In this document: positions 11,823 to 23,914 of the stretch, piece after piece
Layout: each line of letters begins with the position of its first letter
Numbering within the stretch: position 1 is the stretch's first letter
Source: Adenophora triphylla var. japonica
Taxonomy: Eukaryota; Streptophyta; Magnoliopsida; Asterales; Campanulaceae
DNA length: 64,000 bases
Assembly (NCBI GenBank): GCA_022495995.1
Contig: JAFEMH010001303.1
Span: 186,001-250,000 of the forward strand
Reading direction: 5' to 3'
Notes under the pieces: generated by a model
The model's database searches: none
What the model was told of the DNA's origin: nothing
The model's input: only the letters and a program-made list of their open reading frames with translations
Program-made: the position numbers and the translations under genes

Positions 11823-13536
11823 CTAAACCCCCTTCTTCAATAGGCTAGAAAAATTCATTTCGAGAAACCCAATGACATTTTTTCCCCCATCAGTGCTACT
11901 CCAAAAGAAATTAGCAATAAGACGATTCATGGCATTAACAACACCCTTCGGAGGATCAAGTAAGGAAATATAGTAAACGGGGATAGCTTGGAGACAAGAT
12001 TTGATCAAAACAAGCTTAGCACCAACCGAGAGTAATTTACCTTGCCACGAATCAAGCTTAGCCCGAAGCTTCTGCATAACCGGATCAAAAAATGATTGCA
12101 CCTTCCTGCCAATATAAAGAGGACACCCCAAATATACAATAGGCAAATTCTTCTTCTGAAACCCCGTAATAAGAGAGATAGAATTATCATGCTCAGCCAC
12201 ATCCCGCCCAGACAGAAAATAAGACTTAGAAATGCTAATGAGCTGCCCCGAGAAATGTTGATAAGATGTCAAAAACTCCATATGAAGCTCAAGAGATGGG
12301 AATACTTCCGTTACAGAAGATAATAATATCATCAGCATAGGACAAATGAGAGATAATAGGAACATTAAGATTACCCGTATGAAACGCCACATGAGGATGA
12401 AGAAGATGGAGATTATTAAGACCCCGACTTAAAACTTCAGCAACAATAATAAAAAGGCTAGGAGAAATAGGATCCCCTTGACGAAGACCACGAGTAGAAA
12501 CAAAATATCCATTCGCAGTACCATTAATAAGCACCGAAAACCAACAATAATTCACGCATCTAAAGATCATGTCCAGCCATTCTTCCGCAAAGCCAAATCT
12601 CCTCATCACCTTAATCAAAGCAAACCAAGAAATTCTATCATATGCCTTAGCCATATCAAGCTTTAACGCAACATTAGACCCATACACTTTCCTCTTAAGC
12701 GAATGGAAGAGCTCTTGAGCAAGCAAAACATTTTCATGAATAAGATGACCCTTTACAAAGCCACTTTGCTGGGGAGAGATAATACGAGGAAGCACATTTT
12801 GCAGCCCAGAGCATAGAAGTTTGGTAATTATTTTATTAAAAAAATTACACAAACTAATAGGCCGAAACTGCGAGAAAGAAGTAGGGGCTACCCCCTTAGG
12901 GATAGTAACAATAAGCGTACTAGTCCAACTTCGAGGAAGAAGGAACCCCGAAAAGAATTCAAGAACTGCATTAAAAATATCCATGCATATAATATCCCAA
13001 CATTTATGATAAAACTCACCCGTGAAGCCATCCGGACCAGCTGCACTAGTCCCACTCATGCTAAGAACAATGTCGTGAATCTCTTTAAGCGTAGGGGGAG
13101 TAATAAGCATCTTATTATCCTCATTAGAGACCAAATGAGAAATCACATTCAGCAACTCATCCGGGGGTTCCACATTATCATTAGGATTGCCGTTAAGCTG
13201 GTCCGAGTAGAATCTAATAGCCTCCTCTTGAATCAAATTATGATCCACAATCCAATTCCCTTCACTATCTCGAATTTTATGAATATGTAATTTTTGCCTT
13301 CTTTTCTTCACGTAAGCATGAAAGAACCGTGTATTATTGTCCCCATCTTTAACCCAAGCCAATTTAGCTTTTTGCATCAAGAATTCTTCTTCAATCTTAA
13401 GGCGGTAGGAAAGATTAGCTTGGGCAAGATGAAGGGCAACCCTATTCTCATCGCTAGGATCTTGCTCAAATAAAAGCTCTTTACCACAAACTTCTTCTTC
13501 GGCATTTTTCACAAGTTGATCAACTCTCCCAAACAT
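11823..13536 (-). pseudogene. LINE ORF2 reverse transcriptase, one frameshift
   Basis: RVT_1 domain that copies the LINE RNA at the nicked target. From 13536 to 12289 one frame is open and contains SGTSAAGPDGFTGEFYHKCW, FRPISLCNFFNKIITKLL, KLDMAKAYDRISW, GLRQGDPISPSLF and LSYADDIIIFCNG, so the catalytic YADD is intact. A frameshift between 12390 and 12289 moves the thumb (PIVYLGCPLYIGR, FFWSSTDGGK) into another frame ending at 11823. It is separated from the endonuclease only by an in-frame TGA at 13546. Confidence 0.88.
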
Positions 13537-13545
13537 TGTACGATT

Positions 13546-14400
13546 TCAGAGTTGTAAATCATGTTTAAGGCGAGTAAGCTTTTTAGCAAACTTAACTAAA
13601 GGCCTTCCAAAAATTCTACCATCCCAAGAAGAGTGCGCCAAAGATATAAAAGAATCATGGCGAGTCCAAACATTGAGAAATCTGAATACACCCTTACGAA
13701 CTTCATCAACCAACCGAATATTAATAGCCAAAGGAGCATGATCAGAACAAGTCCTATTGAGATGATTAATAGTAGTTTGAGCAAAGCAACGCAGCCATTT
13801 ATCATTATACAGAGCATGGTCCAGCCTTTGAAGAATAGTTGTACGCTTCGTTCTCTTGTTCCACCATGTGAAAATATGGCCTCTATACCCACCATCAATA
13901 AGATTAGAAAGTTGAATCATATCCACAAACTCAGAAACACTCGAATCCACCACCGGCTTGCCCCCAAGCTTCTCAGATTGATCAACAACAGAATTAAAAC
14001 CCCCAACAATTAACCAAGCATCATCCGTGTTACTCACATCAATTAGGTAATCCCATAAAACCCTTCTAGTATACTTGTTACAACTAGCATGAATAAAGGA
14101 CATTAAGACAGGGTTAGGCCAAAGAGAATGAGAGGCCCGAACAGTAATAACTTGGTCATCTTGAAAAAGCACATCACAAGTTATACCATGCTTCCAAAAA
14201 ACCCAAATATTCCCCTTATCATTAGCAACTCCTCCAAGACAATGAATTTTCCGAACATAAGAAGGAAGCAACAAGGGATCCACCTTAGGCTCATAAATAC
14301 CACAAATAAAGACATCATGTAACCTTAATAACCTCTTAATCCGATGAACCGAGGCTGCATTACCAATACCCCGGATATTCCAACTTAGAACCCCAACCAT
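13546..14400 (-). pseudogene. LINE ORF2 endonuclease (AP-like)
   Basis: ORF2 most likely starts at the ATG at 14400 (MVGVLSWNIRGIGN), 37 bp after the ORF1 stop. This is the exonuclease-endonuclease-phosphatase fold that nicks target DNA. Visible motifs are LSWNIRGIG, CGIYEPKVD (the usual Glu is kept), VGGFNSVV (normally GDFN, so Asp is changed to Gly), LDHALYND and CSDHAPL. The altered GDFN residue plus the TGA at 13546 would block function. Confidence 0.85.
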
Positions 14401-14437
14401 TAAAACAATTTTGATATAAAATAGAAAGAGAGGGCTT

Positions 14438-16272
14438 TTAAGCCAAAGAAGCATTGTAATTCCCAATTTCTGGGATATTCCCATCAAATAAAGCATCCCT
14501 ACCTTCATTAAAAACCTCTTGGATATCAAAATCTGAAGTAACTTGAGGACCACGAGGAGATAATTGAAGATGATCAATCACCACATCACCAGGCCATTTA
14601 CGGATAGTAGTATCCACCACTTCCAATTCAGAATCAGATTCACACTTTCCATCTTCCAAATTAATGTAGCCATCAACATTGTCCATAGAGGGGACGAAAT
14701 TAGGATTAGGTTTAACAACCTCTTTAACACTATTTTCAAAATTTTCGTGCTCTTCTTCAAGGGCTATAGCCCCATCATCAACAATAGAATGTTTACCACC
14801 GGAGTTGGCCATAGAAGCAGCCCTTTCCATCTCATTAGTTGTTTTTAAAGAGTTAGGGGAAACAAAAGGAGCACCTCGCTTTGGAAGAAAACTAAAACCA
14901 TTAGTAACAAGGTTAGAAACAAAAAAATTTGAACCACGAGGGGATGGGGGTTTTATGAACCATAGATGATGCACCAATAACATTTTTAGAATGAATATGA
15001 GTAAGAGACGAACCATTCAAGTTGGGTTTCGAAAACATAGTAGATGTACCTTGCACATCACTCACGTGATTTTCGCCTTTGGAGCCCGAGACATTTTTTT
15101 TTGGGTACCACCACTTTCTTATTGTTGAGAAGAAATAATGCCATTGACACCTTCATTTGCCTTAGCTTTTTCAACATAAATCTGAGTATTTTTTATCAGC
15201 CCTGGAACCTTATCTTTAATGTTATTACCCTCATTACCAACACCCTTTTTGGTCAGCCCCGAAACATCTTTGTTCTTCTCTTCATTCTTATTACCATTTT
15301 GCCGAGGATGGAGATAAAAACAAGTAGAGGAATCATGACCTAACTTGTAACAATGCTTGCAATAATAAGGCAGATTTTGGTACTTCAAATCTTGGTAAAA
15401 ACTTGAGAAATCATCCCCACAATCAATGAAAATCCTAGAAGGCAGTTTTTTAAGCAAATCGACTTGAACTAACACCCTAGCTTCACTAGGCCGAGAGAGA
15501 TTAGAAGTAGCTTGATCAATAGAAAGGGGTTCACCAAATATCTTAGCAATTGAAAATAAGTAAACTTTGTTAAACATATGAATAGGAAGGCCCGAAAGAC
15601 TTACCCAAACCGGATACAATGGAGACTCCTTTTTTGGATGCCATGAAGGCATCCAACGAAAGACACGCATAGGGAAGCGCCCAAGATGCCGTAATTCTTT
15701 AGCCCACAATCGGTTGAAATCACCCTCATGCATCAACCGAATTAAAATGTGTTTTGAGTCAATATGACCCAAAGTAAAATCTGCCTTCAACCCAAACTTC
15801 AAAAAATATTGGCGAGTATTTTCCATGCTAGGCCTGCCATGAGAGAATTTTCCAATAAGGGTATACTTAAAAGGTTGTGAAAGATTGTTAATGAGATCCT
15901 TTGAAAGCTTGAGAGCCGGTTCTCCCTTATACAAAGACATTGGTATCATAGACAAATAAGGAGAAGGAGAATCTATGGTTGTTTCCTTAAACAAAGCAGC
16001 AAAGGATTTTTTGGATGTTGGAGAAGCCGGATTGTGATTCTCCTTAACATCAAAGGAATTAGTAGGAAGAACCGAATGGGATCCTTGACCATTCTCATGA
16101 ACCGAATTAGGAAAGGAAGGATTAGGGTTACCATGGCTGCTAGGAAACTGCAAGGAAGCCCTTGCACATTGCTAACAACTGCATTAGAACCAGCCAAGAG
16201 CGAAGAAGGATTGGAGGGAGGAACCATGTTCGTACCAGCCATGAGGCCACTGGAAGCAGCCATAAAAGGCAA
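14438..16272 (-). pseudogene. LINE ORF1 (DUF4283 and zinc knuckle), broken
   Basis: The RNA-binding gag-like protein of plant LINEs. It begins at 16272 (MPFMAASSGLMAG), shifts frame near 16150, and continues as KKSFAALFKE. The DUF4283 region (FKYTLIGKFSHGRPSMEN, KHILIRLMHEGDFNRLW, LPIHMFNKVYLFSIAKIFGEP) spans about 15970-15450. The CCHC knuckle is CKHCYKLGHDSSTC near 15360. A stop at 15119 separates an acidic C-terminal part that runs to 14438. Confidence 0.85.
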
Positions 16273-16329
16273 ACCCTAATTAGGGTTCTGCCAAGAAAAT
16301 AGAGAGAAATTATTTTTAGTGCGTGTATG

Positions 16330-17036
16330 TTACTTGTTGAAATATATATGTTGATGATATTATTTTTGGCTCTACTAATGAATTATTGTGTAAGCATTTT
16401 GAAAATCTAATGAAAAGCAAGTTTGAGATGAGCATGATGGGAGAATTGACATTCTTCCTTGGGCTTCAAATCAAACAATGTGATGAAGAAATCTTCCTCA
16501 ACCAAGCCAAATACACAAAAGAGTTAATCAACATGTTTGGACTGGAAAATGCTAAAGCATATGATACTCCCATGGCTAATGGCAATAGGCTTGATAAAGA
16601 TCTAAAAGGTAAAAAGGTTGATCAAACCTTATATTGAGGTATGATTGGCTCATTACTTTACTTAACTGCTAGTAGACCATATATTATGTTTAGTGTTTGC
16701 GTTTGTGCACGTTATCAAGCTGATCCTAGAGAAGCATTTAAGTGCGGTCAAGCGTATAATCCGCTATCTCTCTGGAACTTCTAATCTTGAACTTTGGTAT
16801 TACAAAAATTCGAATTTTGAACTTGTAGGTTATTCAGATGCAGTTATGCATCTTGTACCATAGACAGGAAAAGCACTCGTGGAATTTGTCACTTCCTTGG
16901 AAATAGACTAGTTGCTTGGGCCAGCAAAAAGCAAGCCTCAGTTTCTGTTTCAACCACAGAGGCTGAATATATTGCTGCTGGAAGTTGCTGTTGTCAAATA
17001 CTTTGGATGAATCAACAGTTGGTGGACTATGAAATT
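16330..17036 (+). mobile_element. Copia A (SIRE-like), right part
   Basis: Continuation of the element at 1-2052 after the LINE. The probable LINE duplication TTACTTGTT (16330-16338) opens it. It ends abruptly inside RNase H at about 17036, where minus-strand copia C sequence begins. No 3' LTR of A is present. Confidence 0.82.
16339..17036 (+). pseudogene. Copia A RT C-terminal half and RNase H, broken
   Basis: Starts with YVDDIIFGSTNE (about 16346), the RT active site missing from the left part. It then gives an open frame 16386-16637 with MMGELTFFLGLQIKQCDEE and KYTKELINMFGLENAKAYD. After a stop at 16635 come GSLLYLTASRP and CARYQADPREAF. RNase H pieces are WASKKQASVSVSTTEAEYIA and GSCCCQILWMNQQL (16915-17020). 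Confidence 0.82.
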
Positions 17037-17211
17037 AATGAAGGAAATTGCCCAACTCCTGTTCATTATTCTGCTGCTCTTCAACCTCAATGTGGCTTGG
17101 CTCCACCTGATTGGAGTTCTCAGAACTCTCTTCCACTTGTTCAACAGATTCTTCAAAAACAGGAGTAAATGCTACCTTCTTTACCTGCTTGGGAGCATCA
17201 ATCTCTTTCTT

Positions 17212-18573
17212 TTATTTCTTTAAGGACATCACAGATTCATCAAATGTCACATCTCGACTCTTAACAATCTTCTTAGTTTCAGGGCACCACAATCTGAAAC
17301 CCTTGACATTACTACTAAAGCCCATGAACTTGGCTTTCTTTGCTCGAGGATCCAACTTAGAGTCATCAACATGATAGCAGGCAGGACATCCAAATACGTG
17401 CAACTGATCATAATCCGTGACAGGTTCTCCAGACCATACTTCAAGAGGTATCTTCCCTCCATTTCCAACTGTAGGCAACCGATTCACCAAGTGAACTGCA
17501 TAGCTGATAGCTTCTGCCCAAAATGCTCCCTCTTGGGACAACATGCATCGAACCTTTTGCACCAAGGTCTGAATCATTCTTTCTGCGACTCCATTCTGTT
17601 GTGGTTTACCAGGAACAGTGAAGTGTCGAACAATACCCTCTTCTCGACAAACTTCCAAAAATGGGTCATATTTGTACTCACCACCATTATTTGATTGCAA
17701 CTTCTTAATCATTCGGCCCATTTGGTTCTCCACCATTTTCTTCCATTCAAGGAAAATTCTAAGGACCTCATGCTTGTGCTTCGTGGGGTACATCCAAACT
17801 CTTCTAGAGTAATCATCAATAAAGGTGACGAACCACCTTTTTCCACCCAATGAAATATTTTTCATGGGACCCCATACATTCGAGTGAACATAATCCAATA
17901 TACCCTTGGTTTTATGGATTGCAGTATCAAATTTCACTTTTCGATGTTTGCTATACACACAATGTTCAAAAAATCCGACTATACCAGTTTTAGCACCTTT
18001 GAGTACACCTTGTTTCACCAACGTATGAAGTGGTTGCTCTCCAACGTATCCAAGTCTCATGTGCCATAACGTCAACATATCTGACTCTTTCGAGCATGCA
18101 ATGGTTGCTTGTTCAATAGCTGTGCTTTCCTCAAGGTAGTACAAGTTACCACTTCGAGTCCCTTTCATTACAACCAAGACACCTTTAGTTACCTTTAGGT
18201 GACCTCCATCCAAAGTGACACGATAGCCTTTTGCATCCAAGGCTCCAAGATAAATCAAAATTTTCTTCAAATCAGGGACATAACGAACTTCAGTAAGCTT
18301 ACGAACAACTCCATCAAACATCTTCAAATGCACAGAACCAATCCCCCTTGTTTTGCAAGTGTTGTTGTTGCCCATATAAACAACTCCACCATCAAATTCT
18401 TCAAAGTTCGAGAACATTTCTTTGTAGGGGCACATGTGGTAGGAGCAGTCGGAATCCAAGATCCACTCATCAACATGACAGACTGGAAGTGAGAGTGAGA
18501 CCGTCAAAGCGTCATCTGTGTCGCTATCATCTTTCCTAGCCACATTTGCTTTTGATTCATTCTTTTTCATCAT
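17212..18573 (-). pseudogene. Copia C protease, GAG-pre-integrase and integrase
   Basis: A 453-codon uninterrupted stretch of a Tnt1-like polyprotein, truncated by element insertion at one end and a stop at the other. The protease motif is WILDSDCSYHMCP (usual form DSGCS, so the Gly is changed to Asp). The pre-integrase zinc region is LWHMRLGYVGEQPL with CVYSKHRKVKF. The integrase core has VHSNVWGP (usual D changed to N), QSNNGGEY (usual D of RSDNGGE changed to N) and NGVAERMIQTL. Loss of two catalytic Asp residues marks it inactive even though the frame is open. The pol linker continues in minus frame to about 17040. Confidence 0.88.
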
Positions 18574-18581
18574 CTTGGGTC

Positions 18582-18586
18582 AATAT
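18582..18586. repeat. Target-site duplication AATAT of copia D, left
   Basis: AATAT directly before the LTR edge TGTTGGG at 18587; repeated at 26655-26659 after the other LTR. Confidence 0.88.
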
Positions 18587-19941
18587 TGTTGGGTTTTACG
18601 GGTCCATACGCAGCGAAATTAAGTATCAAATAACATAAAACCCAAGAAGCCTAGGATCCGTTCTATACAATTAACTTGAAACTATGAGATAGATGTAACC
18701 AACCTTGTTTGCTTTCCGTTCTTGAACTATCGAACGATTTGATTATGTGATTTTGAATCACAAACTTCGTTCTTCAGATTGCTTGAACTCTAGGCCTTGA
18801 TCGATGAATGATCAAAGACCCTCTTTCGGTATCCACACCTTTGAATGAATCCAAGACCAATTTCTTGAAGATTGCTAGATCCTATAAACCTTGGAATAAT
18901 AATGAGAATATTGTTGTGAATTTCTTTTCAGAATTTCGGCTAGCTTTTTAGGGCTGACAGACTGTTATATTTATACTACTTTAGCATCAATATTTGTTTC
19001 CTAATCGAATTAGGAAACCAGTCCAAAAATAACTCTGTGGGCTTATAGTGTCGCATGACCAGACGAGTCACATGGACTTGTTCTGTCGCGCGATACAATG
19101 AGTCACCACAGATTTTTCTCAATCATTCTTCCCATGGTTTAATCAATATTCTAGTTGTGTGTGACTCAATAGGATTACATTATGTTGGCAATGAGTTCGA
19201 TCATATCGACTCTCATAAGACATAAGCGGACTCTAGCAAGCCATTATGTCTACCCAAATAATGTAACGTAAGAGTTCACATTTCCAATGGTACACTTCCA
19301 TTTCTCCCTTTGTCTCATGATGTTATATTGAACACAAGTCATGGTCATAGTCAACTTGTCTTTGTTCAATGCTTTCTCGATTCCGAGTACAATGATAATT
19401 CCAATCATATTGGGGTACGGCCATACACTTTCATCATTATCACTCATCGAGTGGCCCAAGCAAAACATCTCTCTTTCGAGGGACAAATTCCATCTTTACT
19501 TATCATCCTTCCCATTATGAATCCGATCATGCCAAAATTAGCCTTTATAAATATCGTGTTAAGATATTGTTTGACTAAAATCAAACATGACTTTCATTAT
19601 ATGTAAGGTCATGATAATCTCAGGTCTAGGGACTAAATGAAGTAACCTTATGAGATTTAATTATGACATTTGACCATGACATAAATCTCATGCGGGTCAA
19701 GTCCAGTCACTTGTTCTCTAACAAGTACCCACAATCTCAATGTGCATCTCTATGCATATAATCATCGTATGATTATCCATTGACAATTATATTAATTATT
19801 CTCTTAATAATTAGGGACGGAGATTATTATAAACAAATATACAAAGCATATATAATAATCAAATGATAAACATCTCATATAATAATAAATAATGTCAACA
19901 CATAAGTCTATCAATCATAGGCCTAGGGCATAACACTAACA
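18587..19941 (-). repeat. Copia D 3' LTR
   Basis: On the plus strand it runs from TGTTGGGTTTTACGGG to CACTAACA. An inverted TATA box lies at about 18964-18976. TGTCGCATGACC and TGTCGCGCGATA occur at 19049-19060 and 19084-19095, just upstream of the TATA in the element's own direction. No gene inside. Confidence 0.92.
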
Positions 19942-19953
19942 GTCTCCCACTTG
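19942..19953 (-). other. Copia D polypurine tract
   Basis: Reads CAAGTGGGAGAC on the minus strand, directly next to the 3' LTR, identical to copia B. Confidence 0.75.
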
Positions 19954-19955
19954 CA

Positions 19956-22900
19956 CTAGGCCCAATCTCTCATGTATCGAATACCCATGGACCTAACATG
20001 ACCATCATGCTTGGCTTGCGGGAGAGCCTTAGTTAATGGGTCCGCCACGTTGTCATCAGTGTCTACTTTGCATATCTTTACGTCTTCCCTTTCACATATC
20101 TCTTTGATAATGTGGAAACGTCGAAGTATGTGTTTCGATCTCTGGTGTGACCTTGGTTCCTTTGCTTGTGCAATGACACCATTGTTGTCACAGTAAAGTT
20201 CAATAGGATCTCTGATGCTTGGAACGACTTCCAAATCACTAATGAACTTTTTGATCCAAATGGCTTCCTTAGCTGCATCAGATGCCGCTATGTACTCAGC
20301 TTCGGTTGTAGAATCAGCGACGGTGCTTTGCTTGGAACTTTTCCAACTCACAGTGCCTCCATTAAGCATAAACAAAAATCCAGACCGCGATCTGAAATCA
20401 TCCTTGTCGGTTTGGAAGCTAGCATCTGTGTAGCCTTTTACTACAAGATCTTCTTCCATTCCTCCAAAGACCAAGAATACATCCTTACTTCTTCATAAGT
20501 ACTTGAGGATATTCTTGACTGCTATCCAATGTGGTTTGTCGGGATCCGATTGATACCTACTCGTCATGCTTAGAGCACACGAGACATCGGGTCTAGTACA
20601 TAACATAGCATACATGATAGACCCAATTGCCGAAGCATATGGAATACCATTCATTCTCTTTCGCTCATCATTAGTCTTTGGACTTTGATTCTTGCTAAGA
20701 GATATACCATGTAACATTGACAAGTTTCCTCTTTTATAATTTTCCATTTGGAATCTTCTATGAACCTTGTCAATGTAAGTACTTTGACTTAAACCAATCA
20801 TCCTCTTGGATCTATCTCTATAGATCTTGATACCAAGGATATATGCAGCTTCGCCCATATCTTTCATCGAAAAGCACTTTCCCAACCAAGACTTGACAGT
20901 CTGTAGTGCAGGAATGTCATTTCCAATGAGTAAGATATCGTCGACATACAACACCAAAAATAGTGCTACGCTCCCACTAATTTTCTTGTATACACAAGGT
21001 TCATCTTCGTTCTTGATAAAGCCAAACTCCTTGATTGCTTCATCAAAACGTAGATTCCAACTCCTAGAAGCTTGCTTCAATCCATAAATGGATTTCTGCA
21101 ACTTACACACCTTGTTAGAATTTTCCGGATTAACAAAACCTTCAGGTTGTATCATGTATACATCCCAAGTAACTTCCCATTAAGGAAATATGTTTTGACA
21201 TCCATTTGCCATATCTCATAGTCATAATATGCGGCTATGGCAATTAAAATTCTAATAGACTTAAGCATAGCTACAGGCGAAAAGGTTTCATCATAGTCTA
21301 TGCCATGAATCTGCCTATATCCCTTAGCTACAAGCCTAGCCTTGTAGGTGTGCACCTTCCCATCCATGTCGGTCTTCTTCTTGAAGACCCATTTGCACCC
21401 TATGGTTTTTACACCTTCGGGTGGATCAATCAAGTTCCAGACTTGATTATCTGCCATGGATTGTAATTCGGACTTCATGGTCTCTTGCCAATTTTTCGAA
21501 TCAGGAGCGGACATCGCCTCTTGATAGCAAGTAGGTTCATCGTTTTCAATTAACTCCACTTCATCACTTTCCGTAACGAGAAACCCATATCTCTCTGGTT
21601 CGGATCGTGACCTACCACTTCGGCGAAGGGCTTGTGCATCTTGAACCGGTTCCACAACTACTTGTGAATTTGGTTATGTCTCTACCATAGGTTCAATGTT
21701 GTTTTCGGGTTCTCGAATTTTTTTGAGGTCTATTTTACTCCCACTGGTACTTTGCGAAGAAACTCCTTTTCTAAGAATGTACCATTTTGAGCAACAAACA
21801 CTTTGTTCTCGTTTCGGTTGTAGAAATAGTATCCTTTGGTTTCCTTAGGATAACCCACGAAAACACATTTGTCAGATTTAGGTGCTAGCTTGTCAGAAGT
21901 TAACTTCTTAACATATGTATCGCAACCCCAAATCTTCATGAAAGACAAACTAGGTTTTCTTCCATGCCACATCTCATATGGGGTCTTTTGAACCGATTTG
22001 GTAGGAACTCTGTTTATAGTGAAAGCAGCAGTTTCTAGTGCATGTCCCCAAAAGGATAAAGGAAGCTCAACTTGACTCATCATAGAACGAACCATGTCCA
22101 ACAAGGTTCTATTCCTCCTCTCAGACACACCATTCCATTGTGGTGTTCCGGGTGGAGAGAGTTCTGAAACGATTCCACAACTCTTAAGATGACTGTCAAA
22201 TTCTTGGCTCAAATATTCACCACCTCGATCGGATCGAAGTACTTTAATAGTTTTGCCAAGTTGATTTTGTACCTCATTTTGAAATATTCGAAATATCTCA
22301 AACGATTCACTTTTATGTTTCATTAGATAAACATATCCAAATCTACTATAATCATCAGTGAATGTTATGAAGTACCGAAATCCTCCCCTAGCATCGCTAC
22401 TCATAGGCCCACATACATCGGTATGTATGAGTCCTAATAAGTCGCCCGCCCTTTCACCAGTTTTGGTAAATGGGTCCTTGGTCATCTTGCCAAGTAAACA
22501 AGATTCGCATGTCTCATAAGATTCATAATCATGTGAGTCTAAAAATCCATCTTTGTGGAGTTTAGAAATGCGTTTCTCATTTATGTGGCCAAGACGACAA
22601 TGCCATAAGTAAGTGTGGTTTACATCATTGGGTTTAGATTTCTTGTTAATGTTATAGACATCATTATCACGATTTTCAACATCAAGAATATAAAGGCCAT
22701 TGAATGAAATAGCAGTACAATAATGCATATCACTCTTGTAAATGGAAAACTTCTTATCACATATAAGAAAATTAAAACCTTCATTATCCAAACATGAAAT
22801 CGAAATAATATTCCTACTTAAAGCTGGAACGTAATAACAATTGTTCAAAACAAGTATTAGTCCACTAGGTAAAGTAACTTCATAAGTTCCTACGGCTAAT

Positions 22901-23238
22901 GCAGCAACTCTTGCTCCATTCCCCACACGTAGGTCCACTTCACCTTCCTCAAGCATTCTTCTGTTCTTTAGACCCTGCACATTTAAACAAATGTGAGTTC
23001 CACATCCGGTATTCAATACCCAAGAACTAGAAGTAGATAGGAATATATCTATAACAAAGATACCTGGAGTCGAAGCAACTCCTTTGCTCTTCTTCAGTGC
23101 TTCCTTGTATTTTGTTTCTCCTCCAATGTCCAATCTCATTGCAATGGAAGCAGACTGCGTCCTCTTGGGACTTGGGCTTAGCCTCTTTAGGCTTGGAAGC
23201 CTCTTTGGGTTTAGCAACATTTGCCTTAGGATTAGCAA
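19956..23238 (-). pseudogene. Copia D pol (protease, integrase, RT, RNase H), few breaks
   Basis: The protease reads WVLNTGCGTHICLN near 23030, so the catalytic Asp is Asn. GAG-pre-integrase shows WHCRLGHINEKRI and CESCLLGKM (22610-22490). The integrase core has HTDVCGPM, RSDRGGEY and NGVSERRNR, so D, D and E are all present. The frame is open from 23238 to 21730 (502 codons). RT has WVFKKKTDMDGK and LYVDDILLIGND (about 20940), and RNase H has DSTTEAEYIAASDAAKEA. Breaks are a shift at about 21750, a TAA near 21676, a shift near 21160 and a CGA-to-TGA change near 20493. RNase H ends at 19956. Confidence 0.9.
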
Positions 23239-23914
23239 ATTTTGCCTTTCCTTTACCCTTGAAACCCTTCCCCTTGTTAACCATCAACACTTGATCGGTT
23301 TTCTTCTCGACAATATTGGTTTCCGCAGTGTTCATTTGAACTAACTCGAAAAGGTTTTTATTCATGCCTCCCATGCTATAGTGCATTATGAAATTACTAA
23401 AACCTTTGGGTAATGAATTCAATATTATGTCGGTAGCCAACTCTTGGCTAATTGGAAAACCGAGCCTATCAAGATGCTCAATGTGGCCCTTCAACTTAAG
23501 AGCATGGGGACCAACAACTTGTCCTTCACTCATCTTGCATGAGGTCAAGATCTTAACTGTGTTGTACCTTTCTTGCCTAGCTTGAACTTGGAACATTTCC
23601 ATCAGTCGATTGTTCAAATCAACTGTCCCCAAGTGCTCAAGATCCTTCTGAAGGTTCTTGCACATGGCGGAGAGCATGAGGCAACCAACATCTACAGAAT
23701 CACGCTTGTGTTTCAGATATTGATCCTTCACTACCCTAGTAGCATTGGCAGCAGGTTCAGGTGGAATAGGTTCCTCGAGAATGTACAATTTTTCTTCTTG
23801 TTTGAGAACAATTCTCAAACTACGGATCCAATCCATATAGTTTGTACCATTCTCTTCCAACTTTTCCTTCTCAAGGACAGATCGCAGTGAAAAGTGATTA
23901 TTGTTTGATGCCAT
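23027..23914 (-). pseudogene. Copia D gag, almost intact
   Basis: Starts at 23914 (MASNNNHFSLRSVLEKEK). The UBN2-type gag fold runs to about residue 190, then ELVQMNTAETNIVEKKTDQV, a lysine-rich linker (KAKFANPKANVAKPKEASK) and the zinc knuckle CFHCNEIGHWRRN. A small deletion removes the last Cys of CX2CX4HX4C and shifts the frame into pol, which is read from the overlapping frame at 23238. Compared with B it lacks the mid-gag frameshift. Confidence 0.88.

Larger units (their letters stand above)
10106..16329 (-). mobile_element. L1-type LINE, main body
   Basis: A nearly full-length plant non-LTR retrotransposon on the minus strand. Together with 2053-2082 it is about 6.25 kb. It has ORF1 (DUF4283 plus CCHC knuckle) and ORF2 (endonuclease, RT, zinc-binding domain, RNase H). 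The 5' end is near 16329, where copia A sequence resumes, and the 3' UTR is cut by copia B. Some ten stops and frameshifts mark it as inactive. Confidence 0.9.
17037..18586 (-). mobile_element. Copia C (Tnt1/Tork-like), left part
   Basis: Minus-strand copia element truncated at 17036 against copia A, so RT, RNase H and the 3' LTR are lost. It contains protease and integrase and is interrupted at 18586 by copia D. The gag half lies beyond D at 26655-27470. Confidence 0.85.
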
